DNA from: Paenibacillus radicibacter
GTDB lineage: Bacteria; Bacillota; Bacilli; Paenibacillales; NBRC-103111
NCBI RefSeq assembly: GCF_024721995.1
Contig: NZ_JANQBC010000001.1
Span: 372,001-436,000 of the forward strand
Length of the DNA: 64,000 bases
Direction: 5' to 3'
Every line of letters starts with the position of its first letter. The first letter of the stretch is position 1. A model generated the notes under the pieces. It made no database searches, was not told the DNA's origin, and worked only from the letters and a program-made list of their open reading frames with translations. Positions 42,925 to 50,940 of the stretch are shown here, piece after piece. The position numbers were made by a program, and so were the translations under genes.

Positions 42925-43278
42925 CTAACAAATCATTCCTTCGATTTTGAAATACTGTGTAACAGTCTCTTCATCAGTCCCTACAACACCATCTAAGACA
43001 ATTTTTTCACCTTCAATTTTTGTGATCTCAAGTCGGTCACCTTTTCTAAAGTTGTTCATACAATCTTCCAAGGCTTCAAGAATCATACCGACTTCATACT
43101 TAGGAAGATAAGAAGCAAGGTTACTTATCAGCTCCTCTGCTTTCAAACCAAATTCTGCTTTAGCTTCTTTAGTGGCACAAATCGTATGTCTAATATCTAT
43201 ACTCTTCTCAAGAATTTGAGAAACCATAACTTCAACTGTTGTTTCCACTATGTATTTGATTGTTTTTTCTCTTTTCAT
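42925..43278 (-). CDS. Protein of unknown function
   Basis: 117 residues; a helical first part (IKYIVETTVEVMVSQILEK) then a small beta barrel-like end (DRLEITKIEGEKIVLDGVVG). No family recognised. Confidence 0.5.
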   Translation of the reverse strand: MKREKTIKYIVETTVEVMVSQILEKSIDIRHTICATKEAKAEFGLKAEELISNLASYLPKYEVGMILEALEDCMNNFRKGDRLEITKIEGEKIVLDGVVGTDEETVTQYFKIEGMIC

Positions 43279-43314
43279 ATTTCACTTCCTCATAAAATAA
43301 TGAACCATCAACTT

Positions 43315-43599
43315 CTACTCTTCCAGTCTCTTAAGTAACTCTGGAATAATATCATTCTTTAGTGCGTAATCGTATGTTGTGGCTGATTCTCTTCTACTGT
43401 TGTTTAAATAGTGAGCAACAACATATCTTAAACATTCGTTATCAAGTTTACAGTGAAGAGCTGAGAATCCGTCAGAATTCGCTCGGACTGTTTTGTATTG
43501 TTCTACTGTAATCGATCTGTCAGGTAATGAAGATACATCCACTTCAACATCATTGAAAGATACGATTGGATTAAATTTTCTTGTTTTAAAAGTAACCAT
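43315..43599 (-). CDS. Protein of unknown function
   Basis: 94 residues, MVTFKTRKFNPIVSFNDVEV then helices with LDNECLRYVVAHYLNNSRRES. No family recognised. Confidence 0.5.
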   Translation of the reverse strand: MVTFKTRKFNPIVSFNDVEVDVSSLPDRSITVEQYKTVRANSDGFSALHCKLDNECLRYVVAHYLNNSRRESATTYDYALKNDIIPELLKRLEE

Positions 43600-43646
43600 T
43601 GTCTACTCCTTTTCGTGGCTTACATTCTCCCTATAAAAGAAGAATT

Positions 43647-43958
43647 TCAAAAGAATACATCCAGTCGTTCTTTGATGGATTTTTGAAAATAGTCATATGC
43701 TAAGATATCTCGCTCAATCAATTCTAATACCATAGCACGATATGTAGGCGCATGATTCAGGAAACCTTCACCTTTATAACCTTCGCGCCTTTCACAGAGA
43801 TGCAAGCAACTTAACAAGTGTTTACTAGTCATTTCATGCGGTTCATAAAAATTTTGACCTTCTGAATTAGTCCATGTAATTTTTTTATTTTTTCTTGATC
43901 TTGGTGGATCAACTGCGCCACGTTTAATCATATTTCTTTCTAAATAGTATTCAGCCAT
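43647..43958 (-). CDS. Protein of unknown function
   Basis: 103 residues from MAEYYLERNMIKRGAVDPPRS. Basic middle (RSRKNKKITWTNSEGQ) and helical C-terminus with CLHLCERR. It starts next to the divergent plus-strand unit at 44054-44410. Confidence 0.5.
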   Translation of the reverse strand: MAEYYLERNMIKRGAVDPPRSRKNKKITWTNSEGQNFYEPHEMTSKHLLSCLHLCERREGYKGEGFLNHAPTYRAMVLELIERDILAYDYFQKSIKERLDVFF

Positions 43959-44053
43959 TTCACCCAAATCAAGTCACCTCATTAAATCTGATAGAACTAC
44001 CATTTCATTTTGTAAATTGGTCTAGCCTAACTAAATGTAGTGCAAATTTATGT

Positions 44054-44082
44054 TTGACATACAATATATAGTGATATATACT
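44054..44082 (+). promoter_or_regulatory. Near-consensus sigma-A promoter on the plus strand
   Basis: TTGACA (44054-44059), 17-base spacer, TATACT (44077-44082). It is the best promoter match seen in the window and drives the lone plus-strand gene. Confidence 0.85.
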
Positions 44083-44135
44083 CATTTTAAAGCAACTAGA
44101 CATTACATAACACTCACATAAATAGGGGGTATTAT

Positions 44136-44384
44136 ATGTCAAAAGTTTTTGCAGTTGATTTTGGTAACATCGTGTTAGTACAAGTTAAACCAACGGTTAT
44201 TGCAAGTCAGAGTACAAGCTCTGATGTCATCTCGTATTTATCTTCATCATTTGGAAAACCTGCTTATCTTGTTGGTGAGTCTGCTGGTAGATATAAATAC
44301 AGAGGTAGCAACCAATCTACTCTTAACCAGCTTTCAAGAATCAATCCTCAAACATTGCGTTGGAGTGAGTACAGAATTGGTTGA
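44136..44384 (+). CDS. Lone plus-strand small protein with its own promoter and terminator
   Basis: 82 residues: MSKVFAVDFGNIVLVQVKPT, then SSDVISYLSSSFGKPAYLVG and a C-terminus with RGSNQSTLNQLSRINPQTLR. AGGGGG lies 7 bases before the ATG. Ser/Gln/Asn rich, soluble, mostly beta. A complete autonomous transcription unit inside a block that is otherwise all minus-strand, which is the layout of prophage 'moron' genes expressed during lysogeny. Function unknown. Confidence 0.8.
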   Translation: MSKVFAVDFGNIVLVQVKPTVIASQSTSSDVISYLSSSFGKPAYLVGESAGRYKYRGSNQSTLNQLSRINPQTLRWSEYRIG

Positions 44385-44410
44385 AGCAGCATTAAGCTGC
44401 TTTTTCTTTT
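44385..44410 (+). terminator. Intrinsic terminator of the plus-strand unit
   Basis: AGCAGC-ATTAA-GCTGCT followed by TTTTCTTTT directly after the TGA stop. Confidence 0.85.
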
Positions 44411-44445
44411 CTATAAGAGCTGGTGATAAAATCAGTTAGCTAAAT

Positions 44446-44658
44446 TCAAATCATCTTTGTAAACTTAAAAATATAGCTGCCTTCCTCATCCTTGGTGAAT
44501 GCACTAACAATTGAATATTCATTACTATTCAATCCTGCATAATCAACTCCCACATAATACTTCTCATCCGACTGCTCTAGATCATTAAGCAAAATTCCAA
44601 TTCTAGTGTACTTCAACATCTCTTCTAAAGCTCCTATGTATTGAACACTAACGACCAT
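44446..44658 (-). CDS. Small protein of unknown function
   Basis: 70 residues, MVVSVQYIGALEEMLKYTRI; alternating strands. Overlaps the next upstream gene by 11 bases. No family recognised. Confidence 0.5.
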   Translation of the reverse strand: MVVSVQYIGALEEMLKYTRIGILLNDLEQSDEKYYVGVDYAGLNSNEYSIVSAFTKDEEGSYIFKFTKMI

Positions 44659-44863
44659 CCTTACTCCCCTTTGGAGCGAATGTGATTGTTCCAGCTAAAC
44701 TTAGAATTTCAATCTCTCTATCCTGATCCATATGTTGCATCAATGCATTGTACACTTGTTTTGTGATGTCTATTTTATTTCGAACTGTATTTCCAGTTGT
44801 GTATCCTGCATAAATAGTATTCGTTATTGGACTGACCCTAATCTTCAGGTTATTTAAACTCAT
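44648..44863 (-). CDS. Small protein of unknown function
   Basis: 71 residues, MSLNNLKIRVSPITNTIYAG; beta-rich with a Lys-Gly-rich end. Coupled to 44446-44658. No family recognised. Confidence 0.5.
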   Translation of the reverse strand: MSLNNLKIRVSPITNTIYAGYTTGNTVRNKIDITKQVYNALMQHMDQDREIEILSLAGTITFAPKGSKDGR

Positions 44864-44927
44864 AGAAATAGCTCCATTTCAACAATAAATATTTACCTCT
44901 TTTGTCTGCATTAAAATCTACATTTGA

Positions 44928-45179
44928 TCATGATTTCTCTTTTTCATAATGCTCAACAAAATACCATTCGCGCGAGGTATTTCCCGTAATTCTTTCTGCT
45001 GTCCAAGTTGTGTCATCACTGCCACATCGAGGACAAATCATTTCATCTTCTGAAACTACATCGAGGCAATCAACCCCGAAACCACAATGGCAATTATCAC
45101 AATGGAAGCAACTCATTCCATGACCGTGTGGACTAAACATTTTAACCACTCTACTTTCCTGATATAATTTCCATTTCAT
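44928..45179 (-). CDS. Small double zinc-ribbon protein
   Basis: 83 residues. CFHCDNCHCGFGVDC and CPRCGSDDTTW provide six or more Cys, typical of rubredoxin-like or zinc-ribbon modules. Coupled to the upstream gene by a 4-base overlap. Role unknown. Confidence 0.6.
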   Translation of the reverse strand: MKWKLYQESRVVKMFSPHGHGMSCFHCDNCHCGFGVDCLDVVSEDEMICPRCGSDDTTWTAERITGNTSREWYFVEHYEKEKS

Positions 45180-45625
45180 AATCTGTAGACATCGAAATCA
45201 CTGATTTGATCAGCTCTACGCTCTTTCTCAATCTCTTTGATAACCTTGCTCATCATTTTTAATGTAATGCCATTATCATATAATCCGCATAGTTGTTCGA
45301 AAATTTCATCATCGTTAAACACATCATTTTCATTAATGTGTTTATTTTCAAATAATTGATATACGTGACGTTTTAAACTACTTTGACAACTTAACAGTTT
45401 TATTTCATCAGGATACAGATACCATCCATGTCCATATTTACTATGCCCACAACAATGATGACCACCAATGTTTACTACAAATTCAACTCCAATGTGAGGA
45501 GCTTCATGATAAAAATCAACTACAGTTCCTTCAATTCCTCTAATATCAATATCTTTCCAGCTATTTTTCGTTATACTAATTCCAACAACTTTATCTCCTA
45601 GCTCATATCCAAATGTTTTATCCAA
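45176..45625 (-). CDS. Protein of unknown function with His/Cys cluster
   Basis: 149 residues. A beta-barrel-like first half contains VNIGGHHCCGHSKYGHGWYL, a likely metal site. The second half is helical with EIEKERRADQ. A dyad copy lies at 45650-45668 upstream. Confidence 0.55.
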   Translation of the reverse strand: MDKTFGYELGDKVVGISITKNSWKDIDIRGIEGTVVDFYHEAPHIGVEFVVNIGGHHCCGHSKYGHGWYLYPDEIKLLSCQSSLKRHVYQLFENKHINENDVFNDDEIFEQLCGLYDNGITLKMMSKVIKEIEKERRADQISDFDVYRL

Positions 45626-45688
45626 GCTTATTTACTCCTTTCTTTTCCCATAAAAGTCGAATTTCATTACCTTTTATCCAATCTACCT

Positions 45689-46507
45689 CTAACTGAAAAT
45701 CCATTTTTGCTTATCAAACATTGACTTAATTATCGAATAAACGTCTTCATTGGTCTGAACAATATAACTTCTAAAATTGTTTGCCGTAAAATTATTTTGC
45801 TTAATTCCACTTGCTAGTGTAGAAAAACGGACATAATTATTCATTTCGAAATAATAGAGCCTTTCTGCTTTTCTGGTTATATCTTTCATGATGCGAATTG
45901 ATCTATCATTGTCGGATGAGAGATTATCACCATCACCAATAAGAAAAACATATGTATCTACAGTTTCGTAGTCATAATTATTAATCAGCTCATTTACAGC
46001 AGCTAAACCACTTGAACATATCGTACCGCCTGTTTCACCAATAGAATACAAATCTTCTTCATCTAAATGATGTGCTTCAGTGTCATATCCAATAAAATTT
46101 TTCTCAACATTTGAATATAGGGTCAATAACAATTTTTCAATCCAGAGCATTATCGATCTACCCATGTATTTTTCCCAGCTACCCATCGAGCCTGACCTGT
46201 CCATAGCTACTATGATCTTTGCATTATTTTTTAGCATTTCTGGGTAAAAGGATATATCTTCTCTGAGTAATTTAAAAACATCTTCTTGACGTTTTCCAGA
46301 CATTACAACCTGCACATCTGTTAATAATTCTCTAAGTTTCTCAGCTTCAACTGGTGTTTGGTTCATTCTCTCAATAATCTCATTCTTATATAAGACCAAA
46401 TTATCATTCAAACTACTATCGGTTGATTCAAATTTAAGAGATCCAAATGTTTTGGCATAAAGTTCAAGCAACTGTTCATCGTTTAAACATTTAAATTGTT
46501 TATTCAT
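45689..46507 (-). CDS. VWA-domain protein
   Basis: 272 residues. AKIIVAMDRSGSMGSWEKYM (about 94-113) is a MIDAS D-x-S-x-S metal site. GETGGTICSSGL and VFLIGDGDNLS supply the other loops. It resembles the VWA half of YhbH/DUF444-type proteins. VWA proteins bind partners through the metal; a partner AAA ATPase is not seen beside it. Confidence 0.8.
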   Translation of the reverse strand: MNKQFKCLNDEQLLELYAKTFGSLKFESTDSSLNDNLVLYKNEIIERMNQTPVEAEKLRELLTDVQVVMSGKRQEDVFKLLREDISFYPEMLKNNAKIIVAMDRSGSMGSWEKYMGRSIMLWIEKLLLTLYSNVEKNFIGYDTEAHHLDEEDLYSIGETGGTICSSGLAAVNELINNYDYETVDTYVFLIGDGDNLSSDNDRSIRIMKDITRKAERLYYFEMNNYVRFSTLASGIKQNNFTANNFRSYIVQTNEDVYSIIKSMFDKQKWIFS

Positions 46508-46535
46508 TTAGCAACTCCTCTTGTTTTGATAAAAA

Positions 46536-46661
46536 CTATCTTTCATCGACCAGTTCTTCTATGTTGTTAGTTTCAATACCCTCGAAAAGATCACATCGAG
46601 GGCAGATATTACTTTCTTGTTCGTTTTCAGGATATTCGTATCTACAATTGATACATCTCAT
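46536..46661 (-). CDS. Small zinc-ribbon protein (41 aa)
   Basis: MRCINCRYEYPENEQESNIC then PRCDLFEGIE: two CxxC knuckles of a zinc ribbon, then an acidic helix. Its ATG overlaps the thymidylate kinase stop (ATGA) and GGGAG lies upstream, so it is translated by coupling. Function unknown. Confidence 0.65.
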   Translation of the reverse strand: MRCINCRYEYPENEQESNICPRCDLFEGIETNNIEELVDER

Positions 46662-47278
46662 ATCTTTACAACTCCCATTTGTACTAATTTATCAAATAAC
46701 TCACTATGTATATCTTCAATAGATTGCATTCCATCTATGTAAATAGTAGTGTTCTTATTATTGTTGCTATAATCTGAGTAATATTTCCTTACTGCATCCA
46801 ACATCTCTTTATCCGATTCGTATCTGTCATTGTCTCCGTTATTGTGTTTACCTTTACGCGCCATACTTACCTCTGAAGGAATATCGATAATTATATTGAT
46901 ATCTGGTTGCCTCATATATCTTTGTAATTCTTTTACCCATTTTGTATCTGCTCCATTTGCCGAAGCATAAACTTCTTGATCAAGAATATATCTATCAAGA
47001 ATCAGTAAATCAACCCCCTCCATTTCTAGCTCATTAATCCATTCTTGTTGAGCTTGTTTATCACACGCCATCAGTAGTTCGATACTGATTTGATTAACAT
47101 CCCATTCTCTGTTTAACCATTTCCTTATCAGTTTTCCTGTTTCAGTATCGTAGCGGTGAAATTCACTCTTAACAACTCTATAACCGTCAGACTCCAATCT
47201 TGCAGTCAACATATTGGCTTGTGTGTGCTTACCACTTTTGTCAAGTCCAGAAATAACAACTATTTTAATTTTTACCAC
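46658..47278 (-). CDS. Thymidylate (deoxynucleoside monophosphate) kinase
   Basis: 206 residues. The P-loop SGLDKSGKHTQ (about 9-19), DRYILDQEVYA (the DR-Y motif) and a LID segment MARKGKHNNGDNDRYE place it in the Tmk family. It phosphorylates dTMP (or another dNMP) and completes the route from RNR, dUTPase and the possible ThyX. Its start lies within the end of the HNH gene (14-base overlap). A broken second copy of its 5' end lies beyond the HNH gene. Confidence 0.85.
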   Translation of the reverse strand: MVKIKIVVISGLDKSGKHTQANMLTARLESDGYRVVKSEFHRYDTETGKLIRKWLNREWDVNQISIELLMACDKQAQQEWINELEMEGVDLLILDRYILDQEVYASANGADTKWVKELQRYMRQPDINIIIDIPSEVSMARKGKHNNGDNDRYESDKEMLDAVRKYYSDYSNNNKNTTIYIDGMQSIEDIHSELFDKLVQMGVVKI

Positions 47279-48062
47279 TCTCTTTCATTAAATAGATTTC
47301 TTTAATCTTAACTCCATCTTCAACTGTATCTGCTGACCCTATTTGTCTTTTCTTGCCTTTTTCTATAATTATTACTGACCATTTCGATCTTCTCTTATCC
47401 CAAATTATTCCTTTAACTCCCGATTGCCTAATGGCAGTATTTCTCTTTTGGGGTATTAATATATCTTCATTGTCCCAACCTTGCTTATATCTATTGTCCA
47501 ACGTCACTCTGGGTATTCCACTAAATTTTGACCACTCTGATAATGTTTTTGTATGTCCGTTTATTTCAATTGATACATTATTTCTCTTATTGTTTTGTTG
47601 TACTTCCATAGTTACCCACCTACAATTACTTGGTTCGTAATTAGAATTTACATCAATACGATCTATTGTCAGTTTATTTGAATAACCATTCTCCAAAGCC
47701 CATTTGTAAAAATCAATAAACCCATTCTCTTTATCCAACCATTCATCACATACGTTTATTCCTCTGCCACCATACTTATCGTAAGATTTATTATTTATGT
47801 TATTGCATCTATCCTTCATATCTCTAAGTATTGAATAAATTCTAGTATTATGCATGCCATGCTTAGTCTTTACTTCCCGTGCGAGACACCCACAACTTTT
47901 AATTGATCCATTTTTAAGATGTCCGCCTTGCACAACCTTTCTTGTTTTTAATGAGCAGGTACATTCACACAACCATGCTGTTTTACCATTCTTGTTGACC
48001 GATCTCTCAATAACAACAAGTCTATTAAATTTCACTCCAATTAAATTAATAAATTTCGGCAT
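47265..48062 (-). CDS. HNH homing endonuclease with AP2-like C-terminus
   Basis: 265 residues. An N-terminal Cys set (WLCECTCSLKTRKVVQGGHL...KSCGCLAR) is a zinc-binding DNA reader. The HNH core follows (LTIDRIDVNSNYEPSNCRWVTMEVQQNNKRNN), then an AP2-like DNA-binding end (SGVKGIIWDKRRSKWSVII). A freestanding mobile endonuclease inserted at the start of a kinase gene. Confidence 0.85.
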   Translation of the reverse strand: MPKFINLIGVKFNRLVVIERSVNKNGKTAWLCECTCSLKTRKVVQGGHLKNGSIKSCGCLAREVKTKHGMHNTRIYSILRDMKDRCNNINNKSYDKYGGRGINVCDEWLDKENGFIDFYKWALENGYSNKLTIDRIDVNSNYEPSNCRWVTMEVQQNNKRNNVSIEINGHTKTLSEWSKFSGIPRVTLDNRYKQGWDNEDILIPQKRNTAIRQSGVKGIIWDKRRSKWSVIIIEKGKKRQIGSADTVEDGVKIKEIYLMKESGKN

Positions 48063-48119
48063 TTTTTAACCTACAATTCTCCCTCTTAATCTTTTACAAA
48101 TTTTACTTCAAATTTTCAT

Positions 48120-48216
48120 CTACCAAATTCTAAGCATCTTCAAACGATTAAATATGAGTTCTGCTTGAGTTGCTTTTCCAGATTTGTCAAAGCCTTTCGA
48201 GAACAATAATCTTCAT
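48120..48216 (-). pseudogene. Remnant 5' end of a resident thymidylate kinase
   Basis: ATG at 48216 opens MKIIVLE; after a one-base shift the sequence reads GFDKSGKATQAELIFNRLK and then stops (48120). This is the P-loop segment of a Tmk-family kinase, related to but distinct from GLDKSGKHTQANMLTARLE in the complete copy at 46658-47278. It begins two bases after the transglycosylase stop, where a normal gene start would be. Confidence 0.8.
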
Positions 48217-48218
48217 GT

Positions 48219-48920
48219 TTACTCTTCCTCGCCTTCATTCTCATATTTAAGTTTATACTCAGTAACTTTTCTAACATAACCATTTTCAAATCCATGAGAT
48301 TTAATATAGCTCTTAGCACCATTTCTGCCTCTGTTATAACTAAGTAGCATAGCAGAATAGACTTGCTTATCTGACATATCTAATCTACTCCAATAACTTT
48401 TTTCTTCAACAAGATAGGCAATCGCCATATCAACACTTTGATAGTCATTCATGGGGTTGGGATTTTTGATATTTGCCAAATCAGCAAGCCATTTTAAACT
48501 ACTTGAATTTATCTGCATCAATCCTTTATCTACAGTACCATTTTTATTATAATTCAATTTAATTCTTCCAAAATCACTTTCAACCTTGATCATTGCTAAA
48601 AACATTTCATATGATAGGTGATTTTCATTGCATTTATTCCATATGTATTCCAATAAATCTTCATTTAATTTTGCATCTTTTATATATTTTCTTTTAGGTT
48701 TTTCGTCAGCAACTTCAGACTCTAATTCTATCTCTGGTTCTAACTCTGATTCCTTATCTTTTACACTATACTTAACAAATTCATATGGCAGCGACATTGT
48801 GACCTTAACTGGACTTTCATATAATTTTTTCTCTTCTTTATCGGTATCCTTGTTTAAAACATAGATTGTAGCCACCAGCACAAGGAAACAAATTAAAGAA
48901 TAAACATAATTCCTTCTCAT
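48219..48920 (-). CDS. Membrane-anchored lytic transglycosylase (SLT/lysozyme fold)
   Basis: 233 residues. N-terminal anchor helix (VYSLICFLVLVATIYVL), a Glu-rich linker, then the catalytic domain with FLAMIKVESDFG (catalytic Glu), DKGLMQINSSSLKWL and AMLLSYNRG. It cleaves peptidoglycan from outside the membrane. In a phage, it could help DNA entry or local wall opening, or it may alter the lysogen's surface. Confidence 0.85.
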   Translation of the reverse strand: MRRNYVYSLICFLVLVATIYVLNKDTDKEEKKLYESPVKVTMSLPYEFVKYSVKDKESELEPEIELESEVADEKPKRKYIKDAKLNEDLLEYIWNKCNENHLSYEMFLAMIKVESDFGRIKLNYNKNGTVDKGLMQINSSSLKWLADLANIKNPNPMNDYQSVDMAIAYLVEEKSYWSRLDMSDKQVYSAMLLSYNRGRNGAKSYIKSHGFENGYVRKVTEYKLKYENEGEEE

Positions 48921-48948
48921 TCTTCACTTCCTTATATTTAGTTAATTT

Positions 48949-49036
48949 CCCCTGAGTTTTACGTCAGGGGTTTTGTTCTATGTATTACTTTAAAATATTT
49001 ATTTTATTGTTATGTACTTATTTTATTGTTATGTAC
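48949..49036. repeat. Hairpin and two 19-bp tandem repeats after the Sak4-like gene
   Basis: Two direct copies of TTATTTTATTGTTATGTAC (48999-49017 and 49018-49036) adjoin the stop of the ATPase gene. Nearby CCCCTGA/TCAGGGG (about 48949-48970) forms a 7-bp stem, with a T-run only on the plus strand. The repeats are AT-rich and could be slippage products or binding sites. Confidence 0.6.
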
Positions 49037-50104
49037 TTATTTCGTAGGCAATGTTTTTACATAATCCAATGCTTTTTGAAGCTTTTTAATATCTTCTACT
49101 TTAGTGAAATTCTTCATCCCTAATAATTCTAAGAATTTAGCCTCAACATCAGGTTTCTTAACTTCTTCATTCAAATTTCCTAGAACCTTGGCAATTTCAT
49201 CTTTAATTTCTTCTTTAGTTTGAGCAACGATTTCAACTTGCTCCTCTACCATATACTTTTTAATCTGCTCTTCTTTTTCTTTTAATTGTTGAACTTCTAG
49301 TTTTTCTAATGAAGTATTAATTCCTGCCTTTTCAAGATTACGTTTGATTCCTTCTTTAAACTTGCCTTGGAACTTTTCCATTGCTTCCTCTTCAGAGTCA
49401 AAAACGATATCTTCATCAAAGTAGACTCGGTTTCCAGCAACTGCTTCATCAGACCCTTTAACTGTTAAGACACGTTTAAGTTCTGTTACACCTTCAGACA
49501 CCTCGACTTTCCGTCTCTCACCATGAATGATATAATCGCAAGCAGGATAAACAATGTTCGCACATCGATCTGTCATAGTTGATTTATATACATCATAAGC
49601 TTCAGCATTTTTTGGCTTCATGTTCTTAACTGTACTATGAGTTAAATATAAAATAGTAAAGCCCATACTGATAATTCGTTTAATTTGCTTTTTAAATTCC
49701 TCATCAACTAATGTCCATCCTTGACCAAAAGGAATGTCCTTCAGTCTTTTATAAGCCACTTGATCATTGATACTCTCTCTCTTTACAACATATGGTGAAG
49801 CCATAGGATACAGCTCATCTACTGTATCAATAATAATTGTTTGAACACTAGTTCCAATTGCCTCACGATTCTTAGCGAGAAGGTCAACAAACTTAACAAA
49901 GTCTGACCAGTTATTAATGTCTTTCTTATTAATCACCTGAGCCATATAGCCTTTCTCAGCAGCTAAAAGAATAGCATTGGGATACAAAGCAGCAAAAGCG
50001 GTCTTACCAAATTTCTCAGGAGCTTCAAAAATACCAGTGTACTCTAGGAAGTTAACCTTCGGAATATTCTTGTCAACACCCAATAAACTTAAATCAAAAC
50101 TCAT
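49037..50104 (-). CDS. RecA-like AAA NTPase (Sak4/YorG-type recombination protein)
   Basis: 355 residues. Walker A FEAPEKFGKTAFAAL (about 26-40) and Walker B VQTIIIDTVDELYP (about 88-101) with TILYLTHS downstream define the phage nucleotide-binding AAA_24/Sak4 group of single-strand annealing or recombinase-like proteins. Its length and genetic context (SSB-like protein upstream) match the SPβ yor replication block. The C-terminus is a Lys/Glu coiled coil. Confidence 0.82.
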   Translation of the reverse strand: MSFDLSLLGVDKNIPKVNFLEYTGIFEAPEKFGKTAFAALYPNAILLAAEKGYMAQVINKKDINNWSDFVKFVDLLAKNREAIGTSVQTIIIDTVDELYPMASPYVVKRESINDQVAYKRLKDIPFGQGWTLVDEEFKKQIKRIISMGFTILYLTHSTVKNMKPKNAEAYDVYKSTMTDRCANIVYPACDYIIHGERRKVEVSEGVTELKRVLTVKGSDEAVAGNRVYFDEDIVFDSEEEAMEKFQGKFKEGIKRNLEKAGINTSLEKLEVQQLKEKEEQIKKYMVEEQVEIVAQTKEEIKDEIAKVLGNLNEEVKKPDVEAKFLELLGMKNFTKVEDIKKLQKALDYVKTLPTK

Positions 50105-50132
50105 TTAAACATCTCCCTTTGTTTTTTTTATT

Positions 50133-50855
50133 TTATATAATTTTCTTATAAAAAGCATTATATGTATCTAGATAATCCCACTTATTAATATATTTATTAT
50201 ATTTACTTTCTCTTCCGATTGACATCGAAACTACACGTAACTTATTGCATGGAATTACAAATGTTCTTTCTATAACATCTGATTCTTCATTGAGAGCCAA
50301 TAGAATATACAAATCACAAGATCCATACCTTTTATTAATTCCAAATGTATGACACCTACTACCTTTCAAATCATAAGCACTAGCAGATTTCACATCAATC
50401 CTAATAGAATCATTGACTAATAGGTCAAAGGGGTGTTTTGTTGTCATTCTCTCAACTTTATAACCTTTTTCTTCAAGCATTTTGATTGCAACCAGCTCAT
50501 AATCTTGACCTAGTTGCGTCTCACTTTGTTTGATCTCAAGATTAAGCTTTTCTGCCCAGAATCGATAACCTAAATCACAAATCCGTTTGTGTAATGCCTC
50601 ACCCTCATGAAACGTTTGTAAAACTTCAGAACTCGATGGCATTCTATTAATTTTTAGTGCACTCATAATTTCTCTGATATGTATTATAATTTCATCATCT
50701 TTAATCTTAAAGATGGGTTTCTTGGAAGGCAAATTTAATTGTTTTGCCCAGAATATAAGACCTCCATTCCTAGAAATGTCTGATTCTAACCAAGTAAAGT
50801 TAATTGATCTCAACTCAGTGGAAGTTGGCATTCTGTGAATTGTAAGTATTCTCAT
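50133..50855 (-). CDS. PD-(D/E)XK homing-type endonuclease with tandem N-terminal repeats
   Basis: 240 residues. Two copies of an approximately 50-residue unit occur, the first containing HRMPTSTELRSINFTWLESD and the second NRMPSSSEVL, each ending W-A-x-x-LNL, as in homing-endonuclease-associated repeats. The C-terminal nuclease has HPFDLLVNDSIRIDVKSASAYD (D...D-x-K). It is wedged between the SSB-like and Sak4-like genes, a typical homing site. Confidence 0.7.
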   Translation of the reverse strand: MRILTIHRMPTSTELRSINFTWLESDISRNGGLIFWAKQLNLPSKKPIFKIKDDEIIIHIREIMSALKINRMPSSSEVLQTFHEGEALHKRICDLGYRFWAEKLNLEIKQSETQLGQDYELVAIKMLEEKGYKVERMTTKHPFDLLVNDSIRIDVKSASAYDLKGSRCHTFGINKRYGSCDLYILLALNEESDVIERTFVIPCNKLRVVSMSIGRESKYNKYINKWDYLDTYNAFYKKII

Positions 50856-50940
50856 TGCGTCTCTGATACCTTTAATAATTTTATCTTTTGTTTCTATAAA
50901 ACAATCTCCTTTTTTTTATAAAAGATTATTTTTACTTTTA

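Noticed and set aside
48949-48970. Minus-strand terminator after the Sak4-like gene
   Set aside because: The 7-bp stem has its T-run only on the plus strand, so it is not a good minus-strand terminator.
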